A stretch of DNA of 64,000 nt from positions 248,001 through 312,000 of the forward strand of contig NZ_JAKCFA010000004.1 in NCBI RefSeq assembly GCF_024198215.1. Direction: 5' to 3'. Each line of letters starts with the position of its first letter. Position 1 is the first letter of the stretch. The notes beneath the pieces were generated by a model. The model saw only the letters and a list, made by a program, of their open reading frames with translations. It had not been told where the DNA came from and ran no database searches. The position numbers and the translations under genes were made by a program. Source of the stretch: Myxococcus qinghaiensis. Lineage in GTDB: Bacteria > Myxococcota > Myxococcia > Myxococcales > Myxococcaceae. This document shows positions 19,120 through 27,483 of this stretch, piece after piece.

Positions 19120-19684
19120 CCGCGTCCGGCTCCGTCGGTGCCACCGTTGGGTGGACCAGCTCCGGACGCGTGGAGGTGAGCGCGAGGCGCGTCACGTCCA
19201 GCGCCTGCTCCGGGTCTCCGCCGAGCCACGTGACGACGAGCGCGCACGGCGTGTCGTCGTCCCACGCCATCACCTGCAACATGCCCTGCGCTGGAGCCCG
19301 TCGCGCGGCGGCGCGGCCGAGCGCGGTGATCTCCTCGCCGCCCATGCTCAGCGACGGCTGCAACAGGGCATGCGTATCCACCTCGGCATAGTGCGGCTTG
19401 CAGTCCCACGTCACCGACACCGTGACGTCCTTCTCCGACGCCGAGCGGAAGGTGCACAGCGGCCCGCACGTCGGACACGCGCGCTCCTCCTTCATCGTGA
19501 AGCCGGGCAGCATCGTCTCGCGCACGTCCGTGGGCAGCAGCGCCTCGCACGTGGGCAGCGTCGCGTTGGCGACAGGCGCTCGCGCTGGACCCGCGTCCGC
19601 CACCTCCTCCGTCGGACGCGAGCGACACGCCAGCCCCAGGGCCAGTGTCACGAACAACGCCGCGCGCCCTCCTCCTGCCCTCAT
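19109..19684 (-). CDS. Hypothetical lipoprotein with Cys pair motif
   Basis: A 191-residue protein with signal and lipobox (FVTLALGLAC). The mature domain contains CEALLP, then CPTCGPLC, a compact cysteine cluster likely to be disulfide-bonded in the periplasm. It continues with a beta-rich domain (VTVSVTWDCKPHYAEVDTH, LQVMAWDDDTPCALVVTWLG) and a Thr/Pro tail. The start at 19684 has GGAGAG upstream. A very long open frame on this strand through gpsA is only codon-bias shadow. No family was recognised. Confidence 0.72.
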   Translation of the reverse strand: MRAGGGRAALFVTLALGLACRSRPTEEVADAGPARAPVANATLPTCEALLPTDVRETMLPGFTMKEERACPTCGPLCTFRSASEKDVTVSVTWDCKPHYAEVDTHALLQPSLSMGGEEITALGRAAARRAPAQGMLQVMAWDDDTPCALVVTWLGGDPEQALDVTRLALTSTRPELVHPTVAPTEPDAGTP

Positions 19685-19870
19685 CCCTTGGTCTCTCCTC
19701 AGACGCCCGTCGCCGGTCGCGCCGCGGATGGTAGTCCGGTGCGCCGCCGCCCGTGACACGTTTCCCATCGCCTCCTGCCCGCTACCTGACGGGGCGCACG
19801 CAGGGTGGGGGAACAGCCGGCCCTGGCTCGTCTCCTTCCCTCGCCGTGGACTAAGCTGCCAGCCGTCTTC

Positions 19871-20824
19871 ATGCCCTCCGTCCGCCTCCTTCTGGTGCCG
19901 CTCGCCCTCGTGCTGGGGTCGTCCGCCCGGGCCCAGCAGGCCCCGGCGCGCAACCCCACGCCCGATGAGTCCTGGTCCGCGCCCACCACCCAGGTGGACG
20001 CGCCTCGGAAGAACGACCCCCCGGACGACGCCACGTGGACCGACTTCCCCGGCGGAACCTCCGTCCCCACGGGCGCGGACGCAGCGCCGCTGCCCCGGCT
20101 GCCGGAGGTGCCACCCCTCGTCCCCTTGGATGACGACGACTCTGGAGACGGCTCCTTCCCCCGCATCCTGGAGCCCCGTCCTCCCGCGCCGCCTCCGGGG
20201 CCTCCTCCCGTGGCCAACCGCGTCAGCCTGCTCGGCGCTCGCACCGTGGGCAGGACGGGCGGGGTGGCGGTCGGCCTCTCGCTGGGCTTCCCGACGCTGT
20301 CCGCCCGCGCGGCCTTTGGCGTGCTGCCCCAGGTCGACGCGCTGGTGGGGCTCGACAGCCTCTACGGGATGATGAACGAGGCGCGGCTGGGCTGGCGGTG
20401 GCGGGTGCTGGACGGCGGCCCACGCTGGAGCCTGGGGCTGGTGATGGAGGGCAGTCACGCCTTCTTCCTCCGCTCGGCCAGCCAGGAGGACCGGGGCGCG
20501 CGCTACCTCACCGGCCGGCGCAACTGGAACATCATGCCCGGCATCGTCGGCACCTTTCAGCGCCAGGGCGTCCGCGCGTCCAGGCTCTTCATCGACGTGC
20601 GCTACCTGGTGGCCCTGGACACCGAGCCCATCCAGCGCACGCCGCTGGGCGGACTCCCTCCGGACCTGGTGTCCTCCAGCGCGTGGCCCGTGCGCGTGGG
20701 CGCCGAAGTGCCGCTGAGCGAAAAAACGTCCTACTCTGTCACCCTGGGTGGCGACTTCCGCACTCGCGCCGAGGACGCTGCCTTCATGCCGGTCGTCTCC
20801 GTCGGCATCGTCACCGGTCTCTAG
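19871..20824 (+). CDS. Outer-membrane beta-barrel-like hypothetical protein
   Basis: A 317-residue protein with a cleavable signal peptide (MPSVRLLLVPLALVLGSSARAQ). About 110 residues of Pro/Asp-rich linker follow (LPEVPPLVPLDDDDSGDG, PRPPAPPPGPPPV), then a C-terminal domain of alternating amphipathic beta strands (VAVGLSLGFPTLSARAAFGV, YSVTLGGDFRTRAEDAAF, VVSVGIVTGL). The end in an aromatic/hydrophobic strand and the strand pattern suggest an outer-membrane barrel, though no family was named. gpsA follows after 54 bp and may be co-transcribed. Confidence 0.65.
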   Translation: MPSVRLLLVPLALVLGSSARAQQAPARNPTPDESWSAPTTQVDAPRKNDPPDDATWTDFPGGTSVPTGADAAPLPRLPEVPPLVPLDDDDSGDGSFPRILEPRPPAPPPGPPPVANRVSLLGARTVGRTGGVAVGLSLGFPTLSARAAFGVLPQVDALVGLDSLYGMMNEARLGWRWRVLDGGPRWSLGLVMEGSHAFFLRSASQEDRGARYLTGRRNWNIMPGIVGTFQRQGVRASRLFIDVRYLVALDTEPIQRTPLGGLPPDLVSSSAWPVRVGAEVPLSEKTSYSVTLGGDFRTRAEDAAFMPVVSVGIVTGL

Positions 20825-20878
20825 CACCAGCAACCGGCACGACAACGTGCCCTTTCCACCCCCTCGAGCGAGGTCTTC

Positions 20879-21880
20879 ATGCGTGGCAGTGTCATCGGCT
20901 CCGGCTCCTTCGGTACCGCCCTGGCGAACGTGCTGGCGGTGAACTGTGAGGAGGTCCGCCTGTGGGGCCGCGAGCCGACGGTGGTGGAGGCCATCAACAC
21001 CCGGCACGAGAATCCCACCTACCTGCCCGGCATCCCCATCTCCGAGCGCGTCCGCGCCACGCAGGATTTGGAGGAGGCGCTCGCCGGCGCGGAGATGGTG
21101 GTGCTCGCCACGCCCAGCCACGCCACGCGCGAGGTGCTCGCCCGCGCCAAGGCGTTCCTGCCGCGCAACGTGCCCCTCATCACCGTGTCCAAGGGCATCG
21201 AGAACGAGACGCTGCTGACGATGACGGAGCTCCTGGAGGACTGTCTCCCGGAGGAGTTCCACCCGTACATCGCCGTGCTGTCGGGCCCCAGCTTCGCCAA
21301 GGAGCTGGCGCGGCGCATGCCCACGGTGGTGACGATTGCGTCCCACTGGGACAAGGTCGCCGTGCGCTGCCAGAAGGCGCTCCAGACGGAGACCTTCCGC
21401 AGCTACACGTCCACGGACGTGGTGGGCGTGCAGTACGGCGGCGCGCTGAAGAACGTCATCGCCATTGCGGCGGGCATGGCGGACGGCCTGGGCATGGGCC
21501 ACAACGCGCGCGCGGCCATCATCACGCGCGGGCTGGCGGAAATCACCCGGCTCGCCGTGCGCAAGGGCGCCAACCCGCTGACGCTGTCGGGTCTGTCCGG
21601 CATGGGGGACCTGGTGCTGACGTGCACGGGCGAGCTGAGCCGCAACCGTCACGTGGGCATGGAGCTGGGCAAGGGCCGCAAGCTGCCGGACATCCTGGGG
21701 CAGATGAAGGAAGTGGCCGAGGGCGTGAAGACGGCGCGCAGCGCCCGTGACTTGTCCCTGAAGACGGGCGTGGAGCTGCCCATCTGCCAGGAGGTGTACC
21801 TGATTGCCTACGAGGACAAGAACGCGAAGAAGGCCGTCGTGGACCTGATGACGCGTCAGCCCAAGTCCGAGCTCGTCTGA
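20879..21880 (+). CDS. gpsA: NAD(P)H-dependent glycerol-3-phosphate dehydrogenase
   Basis: A 333-residue cytoplasmic enzyme reducing dihydroxyacetone phosphate to sn-glycerol 3-phosphate for phospholipid synthesis. The N-terminal nucleotide-binding motif is VIGSGSFGTALANVL. The family signatures LSGPSFAKELA, YGGALKNVIAIAAGMADGLG (catalytic Lys) and LSGMGDLVLTCTGELSRN are all intact. Its length is normal for the family. The ATG is close behind a GAGCGAGG region. It is a housekeeping gene with no link to the nearby cluster. Confidence 0.97.
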   Translation: MRGSVIGSGSFGTALANVLAVNCEEVRLWGREPTVVEAINTRHENPTYLPGIPISERVRATQDLEEALAGAEMVVLATPSHATREVLARAKAFLPRNVPLITVSKGIENETLLTMTELLEDCLPEEFHPYIAVLSGPSFAKELARRMPTVVTIASHWDKVAVRCQKALQTETFRSYTSTDVVGVQYGGALKNVIAIAAGMADGLGMGHNARAAIITRGLAEITRLAVRKGANPLTLSGLSGMGDLVLTCTGELSRNRHVGMELGKGRKLPDILGQMKEVAEGVKTARSARDLSLKTGVELPICQEVYLIAYEDKNAKKAVVDLMTRQPKSELV

Positions 21881-21957
21881 CGCGCTGGCTGCCGGGCGTG
21901 TGTGCGCCGGGCGCGGTGTTCCGGCGCGGGGTGGGGGACTGCTAGAAGCGGGCTCCC

Positions 21958-23196
21958 GTGTCCACCCCGCCCCTGGCGAGCCTCTCGTCGTTCCGTGCCC
22001 TGCGTCACCGTCAATTCGTCGCGGTGTGGTTGGGGGCGCTCGTCTCCAACGTGGGCACGTGGATGGAGGTGCTCGCCCTGGGCGTCTTCGTCACGGAGGT
22101 GACGGGACGCGCGGAGTGGACAGGCGGCGTGGCGGCGCTGACGTACCTGCCGTCGCTGGTGTTGTCCCCGCTGGGAGGCGCGCTGGCGGACCGCTTCGAC
22201 CGGCGCCTCTTCATCGCGGTGTGTGCCGTGGCGCAGGCGCTGCTCGCGGCCTGTCTGGCGGGGTTGGCCTTCACCGGGCACCTCACCGTGCAGGCGGTGG
22301 CCGTCATCTCCCTGCTCAACGGCTGCGTGCACGTGCTGTCGGGGCCGGCCTACACCGCGCTGATTACGGGGCTGGTGCCGAAGGAGGACCTGCACAGCGC
22401 GATGACGCTGATGTCGGCGCAGTTCAACCTGGGCCGCATCCTGGGGCCGGTGTGCGCCGCGGCGATTCTGGCCTTCGGCGGCGTCGCATGGGTGCTGCTC
22501 GTCAACATGCTGTCCTTCGTGGCGGTGCTGTTCGCGGTGGCCCGGGTGCGCGCGGAGCCTCCCGTGGCCCGGCCCATCGACACCAAGGGCCTGTGGGCGG
22601 ACATCGTCGAAGGCGCGAACATGGCGCGAGGAGAGCCGGGCATCCGGATGGCGATGGTGTCCCTGTTCGCCCTGGCGCTGTTCATCTCGCCCTTCATCGC
22701 GCTGGTGCCGGTGTTCGCGCTCCAGGTGTTCGGCTCGGATGCGTCCGCCGCGTCCGCGCTCATCTCCATGCAGGGCCTGGGGGCGCTGCTGGCCTCGGGC
22801 CTGGTGGGCGCGCTGGCGGTCCGCTGGGGCCGGGAGCGCGTGGTGGACACGGCCGTGCTCGCGATGGGCCCGGTGACCCTCTTCTACTGGCTGTCCCCGA
22901 CGCTTCATGTGGCGATGGGGACCATGTTCGTGCTCGGCGCGGTGTACCTGGTGGTGATGACGGGACTGGGCACCCGCTACCAGGAGCGCACGCCGCGAGA
23001 GCTGCAGGGGCGGGTGAGCAGCCTCGCGATGCTGCTCATCAACGTCGGGTACTCGGTGGGCGTCTGGGCCCAGGGCGCGCTGGCGGACCGGGTGGGCGTG
23101 CGGACTGTCACCGCGAGCGCGGCGGGGATGTTCCTGGTGGCGATGCTGGGGCTGCGCACGCAGCGTGCCCGTGCTGTCGATGTCGCGAGTACGTGA
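21958..23196 (+). CDS. MFS transporter (EntS/MFS_3-like)
   Basis: A 412-residue polytopic protein with about 12 hydrophobic segments and the MFS_3 style of enterobactin-exporter relatives: ALRHRQFVAVWLGALVSNVG at the start, the loop motif GGALADRFDRRLF between TM2 and TM3, and YQERTPRELQGRVSSL in the second half. The GTG start is supported by alignment of this N-terminal motif. It converges on the end of the AmCP-type operon (2-bp gap). By position it is the best candidate in the window for export of, or self-resistance to, the cluster product, but it might equally be an unrelated neighbour. Confidence 0.86.
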   Translation: MSTPPLASLSSFRALRHRQFVAVWLGALVSNVGTWMEVLALGVFVTEVTGRAEWTGGVAALTYLPSLVLSPLGGALADRFDRRLFIAVCAVAQALLAACLAGLAFTGHLTVQAVAVISLLNGCVHVLSGPAYTALITGLVPKEDLHSAMTLMSAQFNLGRILGPVCAAAILAFGGVAWVLLVNMLSFVAVLFAVARVRAEPPVARPIDTKGLWADIVEGANMARGEPGIRMAMVSLFALALFISPFIALVPVFALQVFGSDASAASALISMQGLGALLASGLVGALAVRWGRERVVDTAVLAMGPVTLFYWLSPTLHVAMGTMFVLGAVYLVVMTGLGTRYQERTPRELQGRVSSLAMLLINVGYSVGVWAQGALADRVGVRTVTASAAGMFLVAMLGLRTQRARAVDVAST

Positions 23197-23198
23197 CG

Positions 23199-23783
23199 TC
23201 AGACCTCTTCGAAGCGACCGCCAAAGATGCCATTGGCTTCGAGGGCGTCCTTGATGTCCTCGTCGACGATGAGGGGAAAGGGCCAGCCCCATATCCGGAA
23301 CACGCGTGCGTCGCCCACCCTCGCCTTGGCGACGCGCAGGCCTTGGACCGCGTCGTATTGGTAGTCGCCGGTGCGCTGCGTGAAGCCGTGCTCGATGGGG
23401 GCTTGCACCTTGGTGGTGGCCATATGGTCGATGCAGCGGAGGGTCCGGGTCGCGTTGAGCAGGAAATAGGGGAGTGAATCGCCCTCGACGTCGACGGGGA
23501 AGAGCTGCACGTCGTTGGGGGCCAGCTCACGGAACAAAGAGGCGACGCGTTCGCTGACGATGGGCGCTCTGCCTGCTCCCACGAAATCAATGTCCAGGGA
23601 CTCCCCAGGTTGGAGGAGGGGGAGGCGCAAGCGCTCGTGAAGCTGGATCGGCTTCCCCGAGGTGAACGTCAGGAAGCGGCTGACGCCCTTGCCGTCAGCG
23701 CGGGTTGGGTCCGCGAGATACCGGCGACGCTTCATGAGCAGGTCGCTGCTCAAGTCAAAGAAGCGTCGTTCCACGGGAGTCAC
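23199..23783 (-). CDS. Imm11 (MXAN_0049-like/DUF1629) family protein
   Basis: A 194-residue protein with the hallmarks of the Imm11 immunity family: PYFLLNATRTLRCIDH in the middle and GLRVAKARVGDARVFRIWGW...VDEDIKDALEANGI...RFEEV at the end. Such proteins usually neutralise a polymorphic toxin encoded next door, but no toxin gene is seen here. The GTG start overlaps the TGA of the LysK-like gene (GTGA), so it is the last cistron of the AmCP-type operon. A protective role against the cluster product, or simple insertion of an orphan immunity gene, are both possible. The longer open frame to 23942 lies inside the LysK gene and is rejected. Confidence 0.72.
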   Translation of the reverse strand: MTPVERRFFDLSSDLLMKRRRYLADPTRADGKGVSRFLTFTSGKPIQLHERLRLPLLQPGESLDIDFVGAGRAPIVSERVASLFRELAPNDVQLFPVDVEGDSLPYFLLNATRTLRCIDHMATTKVQAPIEHGFTQRTGDYQYDAVQGLRVAKARVGDARVFRIWGWPFPLIVDEDIKDALEANGIFGGRFEEV

Positions 23784-24862
23784 TTCGCGGCTCCGTTGTC
23801 GCCGGTCTTGAGTGGGAGCAGGGCCAGCACGCGAGCCAGCACGGCGACACCTTCTTCGTACTCGGGCAGCTCGATGTGCTCGTTCGGCGTGTGGTCCAGG
23901 GTGGAATCCCCCGGGCCATAGGCAACGGTCGGCACGTTCCACGCGTCCGCCACCGTGTTCCAGTCGGACGTCCCCGTCTTCACCCGAAGCGTCGGCCGTG
24001 CGCCGCGCTCGCGGATGGACTGCTTGAAGGCGCGAGTGAGGGCGTCGTTGCCCTCGGCGGACACCGCCTGCTTGCGCGACACCGTCTTCACGGCCACGTC
24101 GGGGACATCGGTGAGGCAGGTGAGCAGCGCGTCCACGTCACTGCCAGGCCCCGTGCGCACGTTGACGTGGGCGGTGGCCCACTCCGTGTCTTCATCGGTG
24201 CCCGTCTGGAAGGAGAGCAGCGCGGGCAGGTCCTGCTCGAAGAGGGTGCACCCCTTGTTGCGCTCGTCGCAGCGGCGGCGCAGCGCGTTCCACGCATCGA
24301 CCACGTGCTCCGCGGGCGCGTGGTAGGCCCGGCTCGCGGTGTGGCGTCGGGTGGCGCGGTACGCGAGCTCCAGGCGCAAGAGGCCCTTGTAGCCCAGGGT
24401 GATGCCGTGGGCGCCGCTGGGCTCGCCATTCACGACGAAGTCCGGCCGGTGGTGCTCGCGGGCATGCAGCGCGCCCCGGGTGATGGCCACCTCCTCCTCG
24501 ACACAGCCCAAGAGGAGGAAGCGCTTGCCGGCGCGCTCCGAGTCGTCCAGCAGCTCCACGGCCTCGATGAACGCCGCGAGCGCGCCCTTCGCATCGACCG
24601 CGCCGCGTCCGAAGAGGCGCGTGCCCTCCAGCCGCACGGGGATTTCACCCGGCACGGTGTCGATGTGCCCGAGCAGCGCGATGCAGGTGTCCCCGTCCCC
24701 CATGCTGGCCACGGTGTTGCCCACCGGGTCCACGTGGGCCTTCCAGCCGCGCTGCTCCAGGCGCCCCGCCAGCGCGCGAGAGAAGTCCGCTTCCTGGTGG
24801 CTGGGGCTGTAGTGCTCCAGCATCCACCGCAACAGCTCCGGGCTCGCCTCACGGGCCCGCAT
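23780..24862 (-). CDS. LysK-like [amino-group carrier protein]-amino acid hydrolase (M20 family)
   Basis: A 360-residue zinc peptidase of the ArgE/DapE/LysK group. Metal-site motifs are LLGHIDTVPGE, GRGAVDAKGALAAF and the Glu pair in GCVEEEVAITRGA. The C-terminal segment TGTSDWNTVADAWN followed by YGPGDSTLDHTPNEHIEL is characteristic of LysK, which releases the finished amino acid from the C-terminal Glu of the LysW carrier. It overlaps the LysZ-like gene by 14 bp and is coupled to the Imm11-like gene downstream. In this cluster it should free the modified amino acid for the NRPS. Its assignment to LysK rather than DapE/ArgE rests on the C-terminal motif and on the LysX/Y/Z neighbours. Confidence 0.85.
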   Translation of the reverse strand: MRAREASPELLRWMLEHYSPSHQEADFSRALAGRLEQRGWKAHVDPVGNTVASMGDGDTCIALLGHIDTVPGEIPVRLEGTRLFGRGAVDAKGALAAFIEAVELLDDSERAGKRFLLLGCVEEEVAITRGALHAREHHRPDFVVNGEPSGAHGITLGYKGLLRLELAYRATRRHTASRAYHAPAEHVVDAWNALRRRCDERNKGCTLFEQDLPALLSFQTGTDEDTEWATAHVNVRTGPGSDVDALLTCLTDVPDVAVKTVSRKQAVSAEGNDALTRAFKQSIRERGARPTLRVKTGTSDWNTVADAWNVPTVAYGPGDSTLDHTPNEHIELPEYEEGVAVLARVLALLPLKTGDNGAAK

Positions 24863-25715
24863 GGGTCACCTTCCCGGAAGAAATCAGCTTCGTGCCGGCC
24901 TCACCCGCCAGCGCGGCGAGCACGGGCCGCGCGGTGCCGGAGGACGTGACATGGACAGCGGACACTCCCGCCGCGAGCGCGCGTCGGGCCGCCTCCAGCT
25001 TGTAGCGCATGCGCCCCTTGGCGAAGCCCATGGCGCCCTCCACGTCGTCACTGGTGCGGATGAGCGTCGCGGGGTTTGAGGGGTCTTCCAACAGCCCCGC
25101 CACGTTGGAGAGCATCACCAGCGCGCGGGCGCCCATCACGGAAGCAATCGCGGCGGCCACCTGGTCCGCGTCCACGTTCACCAACGTCCCGTCCTCCGTC
25201 ACCGCCGGAGGACACACCACGGGCGTCTGTCCCGCAGCCAGCAGCACGTTGAGCAGGCGCGAGTTCACCTCGATGATTTCTCCCGCCAGGTGGCTCCGGT
25301 CGATGCGCGTGCGCTCGCCGTCCTGGAGCTTCAGTGGAGGCCGTCGTCGAGCGACGAGCACCCGTCCATCCGCGCCGCACATCCCGAGCGCCGAGACACC
25401 CCGGGCCAAGAGCGCGAGCACCGCGCGCTTGTTGACGTCGCCCACCCACGCCATCGTCAAGACGCGCAGGGTGGCCTCGTTCGTCAGGCGCACCACGTTT
25501 CCGGAGGCGGTCAGCGCCTCGGTGCGCTCCATGCCCAGCGAGGTCAGCAGGGCGTCGCCGGCCTCCGAGCCACCATTCACCACGATGACGCGCTCGCCCT
25601 GGCGTCGCAGCTCCGCCACGTCCGCGCAGACGTTGTCCAGGTCCACGCCCGCGGCGCCGCCAATCTTCACCACCAGCGGCGCGCGGCCGTCATCGACCTG
25701 GGGCGAGGAACTCAT
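24849..25715 (-). CDS. LysZ/ArgB-like [carrier protein]-amino acid kinase
   Basis: A 288-residue amino-acid-kinase-fold enzyme. PLVVKIGGAAGVDLDNV is the nucleotide-phosphate loop; VIVVNGGSEAGDALLTSLG replaces the usual HGGG of acetylglutamate kinase; NVDADQVAAAIASVMGA and MLSNVAGLLEDP form the C-terminal ATP site; GRMRYKLEAARRALAAGV is the late Lys-containing helix. LysZ phosphorylates the side-chain carboxylate of a carrier-bound amino acid, preparing it for LysY reduction. The start overlaps the stop of the SDR gene (ATGA). The absence of acetyl-CoA-dependent genes nearby and the presence of LysX favour the LysW-type pathway over ordinary ArgB. Confidence 0.85.
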   Translation of the reverse strand: MSSSPQVDDGRAPLVVKIGGAAGVDLDNVCADVAELRRQGERVIVVNGGSEAGDALLTSLGMERTEALTASGNVVRLTNEATLRVLTMAWVGDVNKRAVLALLARGVSALGMCGADGRVLVARRRPPLKLQDGERTRIDRSHLAGEIIEVNSRLLNVLLAAGQTPVVCPPAVTEDGTLVNVDADQVAAAIASVMGARALVMLSNVAGLLEDPSNPATLIRTSDDVEGAMGFAKGRMRYKLEAARRALAAGVSAVHVTSSGTARPVLAALAGEAGTKLISSGKVTHAGP

Positions 25716-26491
25716 CCGATGACACTCGCTCCACCGTCCACCAACTGCACCGTGCCGGTGATGAACGACGCGCGCTCGCTGGCGAGGAACACCGCCGCCG
25801 CCGCGAACTCCTCCGGGAGTCCCACGCGCTTCAGGGGAATGTGCGCCGCCATGGCCCGCAGGCTGGCCTCCACGTCCGCGCCGCCCGTGCCCGCCGTGCG
25901 CTCCACCGGAGGCGTGCGGGTGTAGCCCGGGGCGAGCACGTTGACGGTGACGCCGCAGTCGCCCAGCTCCTGCACCAGCGCGGACGCGAAGCCGACGATG
26001 CCCAGTCGCGCCGTGGCGGAGAGGGCGAAGCGCGCGACGGGCCGCACCACCGTCTCCGAGGTGATGAGCAGCAGCCGCCCCCACCGCGCGGCCTTCATGT
26101 ACGGCAGCGCCGCCAGCGCCAGGTTGATGGCCGGCAGCATCACCGTGTCGACGGCCTCCTGGTACGCGACGATGTCGAACTTCGTGGCGGGCCCCGGCGG
26201 CGGACCGGCGCTGTTCGTGACGACGACATGGGGACCACCCAGCTTGCCGGCCACGTCCTCCACCCAGGCACGCGTGGCGGCGTGCTCCCGCAGGTCCACG
26301 CGCGTGGCCATCACCTTGCCGCCGCGAGCCAGTCCGCGCAGGTGCTGCTCGGCGCGAGCGAGCCGGTCCGCGTCGCGCGCGCCGATGGCGACGTGCGCGC
26401 CTTCCTTGACCAGCTCCTCGGCCACGGCGAGCCCCAAGCCACTGGAACCCCCGGCGATGAGCGCGACCTTATTGGCGAGTCCCAGTTCCAA
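25712..26491 (-). CDS. SDR-family oxidoreductase with atypical active site
   Basis: About 259 residues from a TTG start chosen for its upstream GGGAGG and because it aligns with normal SDR starts (ELGLANKVALIAGGSSGLG). A GTG at 26512 would add seven residues. The cofactor motif is GGSSGLG and the NAG-like motif is NSAG. At the catalytic position the canonical YxxxK is not seen; the segment reads FALSATARLGIVGFA after LLLITSETV, a variant known in a subgroup of SDRs. It could reduce the keto group left by transketolase extension, or it could be non-reductive. It overlaps the sulfotransferase end and is coupled to the kinase gene. Confidence 0.8.
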   Translation of the reverse strand: MELGLANKVALIAGGSSGLGLAVAEELVKEGAHVAIGARDADRLARAEQHLRGLARGGKVMATRVDLREHAATRAWVEDVAGKLGGPHVVVTNSAGPPPGPATKFDIVAYQEAVDTVMLPAINLALAALPYMKAARWGRLLLITSETVVRPVARFALSATARLGIVGFASALVQELGDCGVTVNVLAPGYTRTPPVERTAGTGGADVEASLRAMAAHIPLKRVGLPEEFAAAAVFLASERASFITGTVQLVDGGASVIG

Positions 26492-27467
26492 GTGTCTCCC
26501 TCCCTGTGTCACCAGCGTTCACGACGGGCTCCGGCCCTGGAATCACCTGCGCGGGCGCCGGAGGCCCTCGGTAGCCATACCGCCCCGTCAGCGGCCACGA
26601 GAGCGCGGAGACCAGGGCCTTCACGCGGGGCGCCAGCTCCTTGCGCCACGCATCGTCACCGGGCCGCAGCAGCGTGGAGCCACTGAGGAACCGGTCCGGG
26701 TTGCCGGTGACGGTGTGGTTGCGCCCGAGCATCACGGTGCGACCCTTCACCGGATTGACGGCGCTGTCCTCGCGGATGAGCTTCAGGAGCGAGTCGATGG
26801 TCGCGGCCGGCGAGGCGATGAAGTCCTCGTACCGCAGGAACAGCGAGCGCTCCGGGTGGCGCCGCGTGACGAGCTCCGAGGCCACGTTGAAGCCGAACCA
26901 GTACGCGGTGCTGCGCGCGGCGGACATCGGCACGACGTACTGCTTCGTCTTCGTCCACGAGTGCGCGACGGCGCGAGGGTCCCGGACCAGATGGAGGTAG
27001 TACGGCGAGATTCCGCTCACGTGGGGCAGCAACGCCGCCTCGGAGGGGAACTTGCCGCTGTCGACGATGACGTGGCTGCCGGTGGCCTCGGCGATGGTGC
27101 GGTACGTGCTCGCGAGGAGCTGCGCGTGCTCGTACAGCTCGGACGAAGGCGTGCCCTGGCGCAGCACGCGCCACGTGTGCCGGGTGCGCACGGTGTCCTG
27201 CTGTCGCTTCACCACGCGCAGGGCATGGGCCTCGGGAGTCTCACCAGGGCGCGAGCCCTGCTCCAGCACCTTGGACCAGAGGGGACACTGGACCAGGTGC
27301 GTGCCGCAGCCGCACAGGGTGTTGGAGCCGTTCCCGTAGGCGTTCTTCCACAGGAAGCTCAGCTCGCCGGTGTGGAAGCAGCCCTCCACCTCGTTGAGCA
27401 CGTTGCCGATGATGGTGCTGCCGCTGCGGCACCAGCCGGTGATGTAGAGGACGGTGAGGGCACTCAT
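26469..27467 (-). CDS. PAPS-dependent sulfotransferase
   Basis: A 332-residue cytoplasmic sulfotransferase. The 5'-phosphosulfate-binding loop is GWCRSGSTIIGNVLN (residues 11-25), the 3'-phosphate site is LVRDPRAVAHS (160-170), and a CGCG...CPLW cysteine motif typical of small-molecule sulfotransferases lies between about 52 and 64. It sits inside the AmCP-type operon, 16 bp after the LysY-like gene and overlapping the SDR. In Streptomyces aziridine pathways a sulfotransferase converts a hydroxyl of the carrier-made amino acid to a sulfate leaving group; a similar role is inferred here. The alternative is sulfation of the final peptide. Confidence 0.88.
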   Translation of the reverse strand: MSALTVLYITGWCRSGSTIIGNVLNEVEGCFHTGELSFLWKNAYGNGSNTLCGCGTHLVQCPLWSKVLEQGSRPGETPEAHALRVVKRQQDTVRTRHTWRVLRQGTPSSELYEHAQLLASTYRTIAEATGSHVIVDSGKFPSEAALLPHVSGISPYYLHLVRDPRAVAHSWTKTKQYVVPMSAARSTAYWFGFNVASELVTRRHPERSLFLRYEDFIASPAATIDSLLKLIREDSAVNPVKGRTVMLGRNHTVTGNPDRFLSGSTLLRPGDDAWRKELAPRVKALVSALSWPLTGRYGYRGPPAPAQVIPGPEPVVNAGDTGRETLGTGTRQ

Positions 27468-27483
27468 GGGCGAGCCTTTCGCG

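Noticed and set aside
19685-21652. Long minus-strand frame continuing from the lipoprotein at 19109 through gpsA
   Set aside because: It overlaps intact gpsA and a signal-bearing barrel-like gene; the lipoprotein has its own ATG, ribosome-binding site and signal at 19684.
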